Notes under the pieces: model-generated | Told to the model about the DNA's origin: nothing | The model's database searches: none | Seen by the model: only the letters and a program-made list of their open reading frames with translations | Shown: positions 56,564 to 64,000 of the stretch, piece after piece | How positions within the stretch are numbered: the stretch's first letter is position 1 | Layout: each line of letters starts with the position of its first letter | DNA from: Bernardetiaceae bacterium | GTDB lineage: Bacteria > Bacteroidota > Bacteroidia > Cytophagales > Thermoflexibacteraceae | Assembly (NCBI GenBank): GCA_025056255.1 | Contig: JANWVT010000015.1 | Span: 20,756 to 84,755 of the forward strand | Direction of reading: 5' to 3' | DNA: 64,000 nt | Translations under genes and position numbers: made by a program

Positions 56564-57241
56564 TCAATTTTGCATACTTTTCATCTTGCGCATGTACATA
56601 ATGCCATTGCCCACATAATATGGATTGTAGGTAGTCGGTTTACCATATTTGGGATATAATTTACCTGTGTTGTGAAAATGAAAAGCATCGCGGTATGCCT
56701 TTCTTTTCAGCAAATATCCGTAAGTCTGCTTAGCCCAGACCATCCCCAAATACAAACTTCTGTTGCCTACTAATTCATCAATATGAATGCCAAGATGTAT
56801 GGCATGGTAACCCATAATTTGTAAAGGACCCCACGAAGTAGCCATTTTTCTCAACACTTGGTCGCTACATCCTATCAAATGCACATATTTAATGCCGTTG
56901 TACGATTCAAGAATACGGTTTTGCACGGCTTTTAATTTTAGGAACACATGAGGTTCATAACGACTGCCGGGCGGCACATTAGCCGAACACTCCAGCAAAA
57001 TCAATGCTTTAAAATAATCCGCAGGCAAGCCTAACTGCCGAGCATATGTGTCTACCTGTTTGCCGTAGTTAGCATTCACTTTTCTGATAGCATAGTCTAT
57101 TTCCCACTCGGTTTGGTTGCTTTTAAGCGGATAAACTTGCCAATGTTTTAGAAAAATATAAATCAAAATCGCTATTGAACCCAATGCTACTATGGCAATC
57201 CACAGATAAGGACGTTTAAATGAGACGCATAGAATGTGCAT
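56564..57241 (-). CDS. Membrane-anchored lysozyme/N-acetylmuramidase-like protein
   Basis: This 225-aa protein has one N-terminal helix (about 10-32, WIAIVALGSIAILIYIFL) and a periplasmic domain. Parts resemble N-acetylmuramidase of the DUF3380 family and other lysozyme-fold proteins: ALILLECS with a candidate catalytic Glu, RYEPHVFLKL, SWGPLQIMGYHA and a C-terminal YNPYYVGNGIMY. The SWG-QIMG motif is the strongest point. The DUF3380 core is recognisable but diverged, so glycan cleavage is probable rather than certain. The gene is divergent from ruvB; starts are 45 nt apart. Confidence 0.6.
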   Translation of the reverse strand: MHILCVSFKRPYLWIAIVALGSIAILIYIFLKHWQVYPLKSNQTEWEIDYAIRKVNANYGKQVDTYARQLGLPADYFKALILLECSANVPPGSRYEPHVFLKLKAVQNRILESYNGIKYVHLIGCSDQVLRKMATSWGPLQIMGYHAIHLGIHIDELVGNRSLYLGMVWAKQTYGYLLKRKAYRDAFHFHNTGKLYPKYGKPTTYNPYYVGNGIMYMRKMKSMQN

Positions 57242-57286
57242 TTCAATTTTTAAATATTATTTTTGTGTGAACTTATACTTTCAGCC

Positions 57287-58315
57287 ATGCGCAAAGATTA
57301 TCTCAAGGGCGAGCCAACCCATAACCCAGAAGATAAAGAGATAGAACGTGCGCTGCGTCCGCTTACTTTTGATGATTTTACTGGTCAAGAGAAAATTATT
57401 GAAAACTTAAAAATTTTTGTACAAGCTGCCAAAATGCGCGGCGAAGCATTAGACCACGTTTTACTGCACGGACCGCCCGGCTTAGGAAAAACTACCTTGT
57501 CTCATATTATTGCTAACGAGTTGCGCAGCAATATCAAAATTACTTCCGGTCCGGTGTTGGACAAGCCCAGTGACTTAGCAGGCTTGCTCACCAATTTGGA
57601 AGCTGGCGACGTACTTTTTATTGATGAAATTCACCGCCTCAATCCAGTGGTGGAAGAATACTTGTATGCGGCTATGGAGGACTACAAAATTGATATTATG
57701 CTCGACTCCGGACCTTCGGCACGCTCCATACAAATTGGGCTAAATCCCTTTACACTGATTGGTGCAACTACTCGAGCAGGCTTGCTTACCTCTCCCCTAC
57801 GTGCGCGATTTGGCATCAATGCCCGCTTGGAGTACTATAATGCAGACTTGCTCACTACCATTGTAAAGCGTTCTTGCCGCATTTTGCAAACCCCCATAGA
57901 CGACGAGGCTGCTTACGAAATTGCACGCCGAAGTCGCGGTACTCCACGCATTGCTAATAACTTGTTGCGTCGTACACGCGACTTTGCCCAAGTGAAAGGC
58001 AAAGGAAAAATTACGCTGGAAATTGCAGAAATGGCACTAGCAGCCTTAGATGTAGACAAAAATGGACTCGATGAAATGGACAATCGCATTTTGCTTACCA
58101 TTATCGAAAAATTTAAAGGAGGTCCTGTTGGCATTGCAACCATAGCTACCGCTTGTGGCGAGGAGGCAGAAACAATTGAGGAAGTTTACGAACCGTTCTT
58201 GATTCAGGAGGGATACATCAAAAGAACTTCCAGAGGAAGAGAAGCTACGCCACTTGCCTACAAACACTTGAAAATTGCTCCGCCTGCACAGTCAGGAACT
58301 TTATTTGCTGATTAG
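57287..58315 (+). CDS. ruvB: Holliday junction helicase RuvB
   Basis: RuvB is the AAA+ hexameric motor that drives branch migration with RuvA. The ATG at 57287 ([16 protein letters not shown]) is chosen over the track's TTG at 57263. The 342-aa protein has Walker [14 protein letters not shown], Walker [13 protein letters not shown], sensor 1 [18 protein letters not shown] with the arginine finger, sensor 2 [14 protein letters not shown], and the winged-helix C-terminus [16 protein letters not shown]. RuvA is not next to it, as is common in Bacteroidota. The 3' end overlaps the convergent response regulator by 4 nt. Confidence 0.98.
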   Translation: MRKDYLKGEPTHNPEDKEIERALRPLTFDDFTGQEKIIENLKIFVQAAKMRGEALDHVLLHGPPGLGKTTLSHIIANELRSNIKITSGPVLDKPSDLAGLLTNLEAGDVLFIDEIHRLNPVVEEYLYAAMEDYKIDIMLDSGPSARSIQIGLNPFTLIGATTRAGLLTSPLRARFGINARLEYYNADLLTTIVKRSCRILQTPIDDEAAYEIARRSRGTPRIANNLLRRTRDFAQVKGKGKITLEIAEMALAALDVDKNGLDEMDNRILLTIIEKFKGGPVGIATIATACGEEAETIEEVYEPFLIQEGYIKRTSRGREATPLAYKHLKIAPPAQSGTLFAD

Positions 58316-58728
58316 TGTAAGCCATTAAGTTGCTCTTTTACCTTTTTGAGCGCCTCGTCGGTGAGTGGCTTGGTAATAAAAGTAATCACATACTTTTCGT
58401 TAATGATACGCTCAATGTCGCGCTTGTTGTCTGAACTCGATAGCACCACTATTTTACACTTCTGTTTTACGTTTTCAGGAAACCTACTAAACTCAAATAA
58501 AAAACTGAATCCGTCCACAATGGGCATGTTAATGTCTAAAAAAATCAGGTCAGGCAGCAGAGCAGGATTGTCTTTGGCATTCTCCAAATACTCCAACGCC
58601 GATTTTCCTGAGTTTTTCACTTCAATTTTAGGAGCAAATTTGGTTATCTCAATGATGCGTTTGCTGATGAAATTATCAGTATCATTGTCATCTACAAGCA
58701 TCACCAAGTTAATATTGCTATAACTCAT
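58312..58728 (-). CDS. Single-domain response regulator (CheY/Rcp1-like)
   Basis: The 138-aa receiver domain stands alone, with no DNA-binding part. It shows the acidic pair in VMLVDDND, the phospho-acceptor Asp in [12 protein letters not shown], the Ser/Thr switch in [10 protein letters not shown], and the conserved Lys in [11 protein letters not shown]. The longer loop after the acceptor ([14 protein letters not shown]) is the Rcp1/CheY-like form that usually partners a hybrid or phytochrome-type kinase. No kinase is adjacent, so the partner is unknown. Confidence 0.93.
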   Translation of the reverse strand: MSYSNINLVMLVDDNDTDNFISKRIIEITKFAPKIEVKNSGKSALEYLENAKDNPALLPDLIFLDINMPIVDGFSFLFEFSRFPENVKQKCKIVVLSSSDNKRDIERIINEKYVITFITKPLTDEALKKVKEQLNGLH

Positions 58729-58806
58729 AGTGGTTCGGATTCGTTTAATTATTATTTTGAAAGTAGAGCAAATATAAGGTTTTCAGATAATTTCTATTGG
58801 AAAAAA

Positions 58807-59751
58807 TTATCCTTTGTTGTTTGTATAAGCCAACATAGCTGCACCAAACACACCAGCACTATCACCCAACTTAGGCGGTAGCAAAAGTAACTCCGGAGTA
58901 GGATTGAAAATGTATTGCTTTGCCTCTAAAAGCCCTAACGTATAGAGTTCTTGGATATTTCCCACGCCTCCTCCTAATACAATAGCATCAGGGTCTAAAA
59001 TATTGACAATGTTGGCAATGGCTTTCCCAAAAAAGTGTATTAAGCGCTCAATGGTAGCTTTGGCATGGGGGTCTGCTCCTTGCTGATATCGCTTGTAGAT
59101 ATTTTTGAGTTTATCTTGTTTGCCGCTAATTTGTGCATAATAGTGCTGCAATCCGGTTCCTGAAAGAATGGTCTCCACGCAGCCTATTTTGCCGCAATAG
59201 CACTTACCGCCGCTCTCATCTAAAAAATTATGACCCCACTCTCCACAAATGCCTTGTTTGCCATTGAGCAAAAAAGCCTCTCCTGCCGGCGTACCAACAA
59301 CAATGCCTCCACCCACGCCTGTACCCATAATGACACCAAATACCGACTCAAAATGAGATAGGTGTTCGGGTACAGCCCCTAATACAGCCTCTGCCAATGC
59401 AAAGCAATTGGCATCGTTGGCAATAAACACTGGTATTTGCAGCAGCGTTTCAAGGTCTTTGTGCAAGGGTTTTCCATTGAGGCACACGGTATTGCTGTTG
59501 CGCATCAATCCAGTAGCAGGGCTAATGCTGCCGGGCGTTCCTATGCCAATTTGCGTTGGACGCTGCCCCACCACAGCTGCTAACTGGTCGCAAAGTCGAC
59601 TGATTTGCTGCAAAATATGTTCATAGCCTTTTTCAGCTTCTGTATCTATTCGCAGGCGGGCTACCACGTCTTCTGCTTTGGGCGAGCGCAATACAATGCC
59701 TTCTATTTTAGTGCCTCCTAAATCGATTCCCCAAATGAAGTTCTGCACCAT
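58807..59751 (-). CDS. ROK family sugar kinase
   Basis: ROK kinases phosphorylate glucose, N-acetylglucosamine, fructose or related sugars. The 314-aa form begins MVQNFIWGIDLGGTKIEG, the ATP-binding phosphate-1 motif. The zinc-binding motif GEWGHNFLDESGGKCYCGKIGCVETILSG is complete, so a catalytic zinc kinase is likely and not a repressor; there is no helix-turn-helix. The track's start adds 20 residues running into the upstream stop. The start is 1 nt after the HGSNAT-like stop, so these two are translated together, suggesting an amino-sugar pathway. Confidence 0.94.
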   Translation of the reverse strand: MVQNFIWGIDLGGTKIEGIVLRSPKAEDVVARLRIDTEAEKGYEHILQQISRLCDQLAAVVGQRPTQIGIGTPGSISPATGLMRNSNTVCLNGKPLHKDLETLLQIPVFIANDANCFALAEAVLGAVPEHLSHFESVFGVIMGTGVGGGIVVGTPAGEAFLLNGKQGICGEWGHNFLDESGGKCYCGKIGCVETILSGTGLQHYYAQISGKQDKLKNIYKRYQQGADPHAKATIERLIHFFGKAIANIVNILDPDAIVLGGGVGNIQELYTLGLLEAKQYIFNPTPELLLLPPKLGDSAGVFGAAMLAYTNNKG

Positions 59752-59752
59752 T

Positions 59753-60901
59753 TCAAACCTTAATAATGATGTTACGTTTAAACATTTGCCATAAAACCAC
59801 ATACCAAGCACTTACCCATGTAAGTGCGTAGGCAAGTGAGGCGTCTTTGGCACTTAAAAATTTTCCGTACAATAAGTAAAGTAATGTACCAAGAGCTACT
59901 TCCTTGCCTTCGTATGTTACTTTGAAAATGCCAAGTGTTTCTGACAAAACACCGCTGAGTACAAACACAATAATAGCATTTACACCATATACTTGAAAAG
60001 GATAAGCCCAACGAGAATAGCCAAGTTGGTCGACAAAATAATAGCAAAGTGCTAATCCACACATGGCTTGTCCGCCTGTAAAAACAGCATAGGAGCTCGT
60101 CCACAGCGGTTTATTAATAGGAAAGAACCAATCCCAAACATAGCCGATAATAACCAACAGGCAACCTTCGGCAAATAGGCGAACAGTTTTCTGCTCGTTT
60201 GTCCATTGTTGATTTTTCATTGTTAGCCCTGCCCGTAGACCTATGATAACCGTAACTACGGCTGGCAGTGTACTGAGCAGTCCTTCGGGGTCTCGTTTTC
60301 GTTCTGCACCCGCCCACAGATGATTTTCGGTCAAAATGAGGCGGTCGATGTAAGCAGCTAAGTTGCCAAACTCCGAATCAATATTGCCTGCACCGTAGCC
60401 GGGCACTTCTACCCATGTCATCAGCCCCCAATATCCTAACAGTAGTGCTATGGCAATCCGGTAAATATTGATAGGCTTCACATATAAGAATAACAACGAG
60501 GCAATCAGATAGCACAAGGCAATGCGTTGCAGCACTCCCATAATGCGTATATGGGTTACCTGTTTGGAAATTGTCATGGTTTCAAAATCCCAAAAAGGAT
60601 AGGCAGCCATGAAAAGCCCCAGCCCAAAAATTTTTGCCGAACGAATCAGCACTTTGCGTATAGCAGCCGATTTACCTTGTTCCACAGTTGCCGAAAGCGC
60701 AAACACAATAGCAACCCCTACAATAAAAAGAAAAAATGGGAAAACAAGGTCAGTAGGCGTCCAGCCATGCCAGTCGGCGTGTTTTAGGGGCGCATACATA
60801 TGCTCCCAAGAGCCGGGATTATTGACCAAAATCATGCCGGCAATAGTAATGCCGCGAAATACATCCAACGACACGAGGCGTTGCGATTGGGCAAGCTTCA
60901 T
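59753..60901 (-). CDS. HGSNAT/NagX-like membrane acetyltransferase (DUF5009)
   Basis: This 382-aa polytopic membrane protein matches the heparan-alpha-glucosaminide N-acetyltransferase-like family: the opening RLVSLDVFRGITIAGMILVNNPGSW, then HADWHGWTPTDLVFPFFLFIVGVA with the catalytic-type His/Asp, and NHLWAGAERKRDPEGLLSTLPAVV. About ten helices are visible. Family members acetylate a terminal glucosamine or another sugar across the membrane from acetyl-CoA. The ROK kinase gene follows after 1 nt, consistent with GlcNAc or glucosamine salvage or cell-wall recycling. Confidence 0.88.
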   Translation of the reverse strand: MKLAQSQRLVSLDVFRGITIAGMILVNNPGSWEHMYAPLKHADWHGWTPTDLVFPFFLFIVGVAIVFALSATVEQGKSAAIRKVLIRSAKIFGLGLFMAAYPFWDFETMTISKQVTHIRIMGVLQRIALCYLIASLLFLYVKPINIYRIAIALLLGYWGLMTWVEVPGYGAGNIDSEFGNLAAYIDRLILTENHLWAGAERKRDPEGLLSTLPAVVTVIIGLRAGLTMKNQQWTNEQKTVRLFAEGCLLVIIGYVWDWFFPINKPLWTSSYAVFTGGQAMCGLALCYYFVDQLGYSRWAYPFQVYGVNAIIVFVLSGVLSETLGIFKVTYEGKEVALGTLLYLLYGKFLSAKDASLAYALTWVSAWYVVLWQMFKRNIIIKV

Positions 60902-61059
60902 AAGCTTTTCATTTTCAGAATAAGTTAATGTTATATCGTTGTTTGATGTGCTAATTACAGAATTGATAGAAATAATACAATTTTCTTAGTGATTTTGAGA
61001 CTGTTGCTATTAGGCGTGGTTGCCGTAAAATTTGGTTTTTGAGGCAGTTATGTGTGTGA

Positions 61060-62391
<1,332 letters not shown>

Positions 62392-62406
62392 TGTGTGAAC
62401 TGGCAG

Positions 62407-62443
62407 CAAGCAGATGGGTTAAGAACAAACACCCATCCGCTTG
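62407..62443 (+). terminator. Terminator after enolase, possibly bidirectional
   Basis: CAAGCAGATGGGT and ACCCATCCGCTTG form a stem of 5 plus 7 bp with one A-C mismatch, followed by TTGTTTTTC. It sits 15 nt after the eno stop and 18 nt before the end of the convergent gene. Confidence 0.75.
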
Positions 62444-62461
62444 TTGTTTTTCAAAATAATT

Positions 62462-63658
62462 TTAAAAATTCTTCCATCGTTGCACAATTTTGTTGCTCGA
62501 TTTTTCCTTCAAAATAATTTTCACTGAACCATCGGGCATTACCTCCTCTTTCACAAACCAGTGATGTTCGTCGTAGTCTTTCAAAGTGGACATCTTAGCT
62601 ACATTGGTTTTGCCGCGCCAAATTTCTAATTCAACAGGCTCCCAACGTTTAGTTTTCACCGACTTGTAGCAAGCATCCATAATAGCATTTACAATATAGC
62701 CATCGTAAAACGTTTCCTGACAGGCAGTGCCATTTTCAATAGCATCGAACATATCGGCGAACATATTATTGTATCCTAACTCGTGAACCTCATCTCCTAC
62801 CGGAAAAATCCAACCTTTGTCTGCTTCCGATTTTTCAGACACATAGCCTTCGCTGCCGGCAGCAGTGAATATCTCAAAACCTGTACGCAAAAAATTATCC
62901 AACCGCATGCTGCCTTCTGTTCCGCTTACTTCATCACGCAAGTCAAGCCCGCCACGGAACGTCCAGCTCACCTCAAACTGCGCCAAAGCGCCATTCTCAT
63001 AGCGAATCAAGCCCACTGCATTATCTTCTGCTTCAATGGGCTTCATCAATGTATCTGCCCAACAGACTACCTCTACTGGTCGGATGTCTTTTCCAATGTA
63101 ATTACGTGTGATTTCTATGCAATGACAAGCCAAATCTATAATAGCACCGCCTCCAGAAAGGTTGCTATCCCAAAACCAATCGCTATGCGGACCGGGATGG
63201 GTTTCGCGTGAACGCGCCCACATAGGTGTGCCTAACGCACCAGAGCGAATATATTGGAGCGCTTTCTGTGTTTTTGGGGTATACACCAAGTCTTCCAAGT
63301 ACCCATGAAAAACACCTGCTTTTTCAACTGCATCTAAAATTTCTTTCGCATCCTTAGCGTTCATTCCTAAGGGTTTAGTACATAAAACTGCTTTTCCTGC
63401 CTCTGCAGCTAACAAAACAGCCTCTTTGTGCAAAAAATTAGGCAGTCCTATAACTACTGTGTCAATATCTGAGTCATAAATGGCTGCCGCCATATCGGTA
63501 AAAACCTTTGGAATATTCCATTTACGTGCAAACTTTTCACCTTTTTCCTGAGAACGAGCATACACAGAAATTACTTTGTCGCGGCTGCGCAATCCGTGAA
63601 TGGACATGGTGTAGAAATCGGCAATAAAACCGCTGCCGAGCATGGCTATTTTTCTCAT
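62462..63658 (-). CDS. Gfo/Idh/MocA family oxidoreductase (second copy)
   Basis: This 398-aa NAD(P)-dependent enzyme has an N-terminal Rossmann fold ([16 protein letters not shown]), the family's [23 protein letters not shown] segment, the catalytic Lys in [13 protein letters not shown], and [18 protein letters not shown] with the general-base His. It differs markedly from the copy at 9.4 kb: CTKP instead of CDKP, and a longer C-terminus ([15 protein letters not shown]), so it is not a recent duplicate. A mannitol, inositol or sugar substrate is typical of the family, but this one's substrate is unknown. Confidence 0.92.
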   Translation of the reverse strand: MRKIAMLGSGFIADFYTMSIHGLRSRDKVISVYARSQEKGEKFARKWNIPKVFTDMAAAIYDSDIDTVVIGLPNFLHKEAVLLAAEAGKAVLCTKPLGMNAKDAKEILDAVEKAGVFHGYLEDLVYTPKTQKALQYIRSGALGTPMWARSRETHPGPHSDWFWDSNLSGGGAIIDLACHCIEITRNYIGKDIRPVEVVCWADTLMKPIEAEDNAVGLIRYENGALAQFEVSWTFRGGLDLRDEVSGTEGSMRLDNFLRTGFEIFTAAGSEGYVSEKSEADKGWIFPVGDEVHELGYNNMFADMFDAIENGTACQETFYDGYIVNAIMDACYKSVKTKRWEPVELEIWRGKTNVAKMSTLKDYDEHHWFVKEEVMPDGSVKIILKEKSSNKIVQRWKNF

Positions 63659-63748
63659 TTTTCTGTTGTGTTTTGGTTGAAGCCAAATTGCAAAAAAATG
63701 CCAGAAGGAAAAAGTGAGATGGAGTAGTAAATTTGTAAAATAAAGGAA

Positions 63749-64000
63749 TCATACTGTTTCGGTGATGAGTTCCTTGACTTGCTTGTCTGCACAACCCAAA
63801 CCTATCAGAATCACCTGCTTGTTGTGGTGCAAGTATTTTCGATGATAGTCCCTCGCTTTGATTTGTGCAATGGCTTCCGCCGCACTGCCATTCACCTTGA
63901 ATTCAATCACAAAGAATGCCTCTGCCGTATGCACCACCACATCAATCCGACCTTTGGCAGTCTGCACTTCGGTTTGCGTGTAGGTCTGCATCAACGAAAA
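63749..64000 (-). CDS. C-terminal end of a PD-(D/E)XK nuclease-like protein (DUF1703 type, truncated by window)
   Basis: The frame remains open to the end of the window, so the start lies beyond 64000; the track's Met at 63994 is internal. The residues visible match the nuclease domain at the C-terminus of AAA-ATPase-like/DUF1703 proteins, which are abundant in Bacteroidota: GRIDVVVHTAEAFFVIEFKVNGSAAEAIAQIK, with the Asp and the ExK pattern of PD-(D/E)XK nucleases, and the VILIGLGCADK ending. The ATPase part would lie upstream. The biological role of this family is poorly known. Confidence 0.7.
   Translation of the reverse strand, partial: FSLMQTYTQTEVQTAKGRIDVVVHTAEAFFVIEFKVNGSAAEAIAQIKARDYHRKYLHHNKQVILIGLGCADKQVKELITETV

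Overview
The window reads as an interior stretch of a Bacteroidota chromosome, most like a Cytophagales-type environmental bacterium. The signs are: two very large secreted proteins ending in the gliding-motility/type IX secretion C-terminal domain (NVFTPNGDG..., NVITPNNDG...); promoters of the Bacteroidota kind (TTG-N19-TAtcTTTG upstream of the PLP synthase); a FecR plus STN/carboxypeptidase-regulatory TonB receptor pair; almost no Shine-Dalgarno sequences before starts; a sphingolipid/sulfonolipid-type alpha-oxoamine synthase; and a tmRNA tag (GENNFALAA) of the Bacteroidota kind. There is no phage, transposase, CRISPR array or rRNA operon. The window is mainly core and household genes with a few odd pairings.

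Layout. 1-3.1 kb: 3' part of a fused peptide ABC ATPase, then a small minus-strand group (beta-barrel protein, 62-aa membrane protein, Bor-like lipoprotein with an apparent frameshift). 3.6-11.5 kb: plus-strand genes for MoeA, a GAF/PAS sensor, an unknown 147-aa protein, oligopeptidase B, a Gfo/Idh/MocA oxidoreductase and XerD. 11.4-14.0 kb: minus-strand type III polyketide synthase, methyltransferase and an unknown protein. 14.0-20.2 kb: SPOR lipoprotein, aldo/keto reductase, TadA, alpha-oxoamine synthase and an S9 glutamyl-endopeptidase-like enzyme. 20.7-23.5 kb: proB, ssrA (tmRNA) and a lipoprotein on the minus strand. 23.7-31.4 kb: 1267-aa T9SS substrate, serine hydrolase with a GH3 C-terminal remnant, an orphan Wzm-type permease and a FemAB/GNAT-like protein, facing gapA. 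32.5-35.7 kb: tRNA-Ser(TGA), fructosamine kinase, and a translationally coupled GAF protein/FabK-like flavoprotein pair. 36.2-40.5 kb: minus operon ParA/TPR/hypothetical, divergent from a transglutaminase-TPR protein. 40.7-48.3 kb: SDR, STAS-like protein, AEC and dicarboxylate transporters, TonB receptor and FecR. 48.5-57.2 kb: 1432-aa T9SS substrate, Ca/Na antiporter, MpaB-like oxygenase, MORN/YwqK protein and a membrane-anchored muramidase-like protein. 57.3-64 kb: ruvB, response regulator, HGSNAT-like/ROK sugar pair, enolase, a second Gfo/Idh/MocA enzyme and the 3' end of a PD-(D/E)XK nuclease-like gene.

How the genes fit together. Several pairs look functionally linked by overlap or 1-nt spacing: polyketide synthase/methyltransferase (quinone- or resorcinol-type lipid), permease/FemAB-like (envelope polymer), GAF/FabK-like, AEC/DctA-like, and HGSNAT-like/ROK (amino-sugar use). 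The most unusual non-coding feature is a degenerate dispersed repeat family. I see five intergenic copies (about 17.56, 20.36, 21.95, 35.79 and, inverted, 48.34 kb) sharing a TTGCCGTTGTTCGTRTCCTT-like core, and two of them carry short perfect inverted repeats. No convincing new defence or mobile system was found; the strongest candidates for follow-up are this repeat family, the frameshifted Bor-like gene, the ParA/TPR/transglutaminase locus and the GAF/FabK-like couple.
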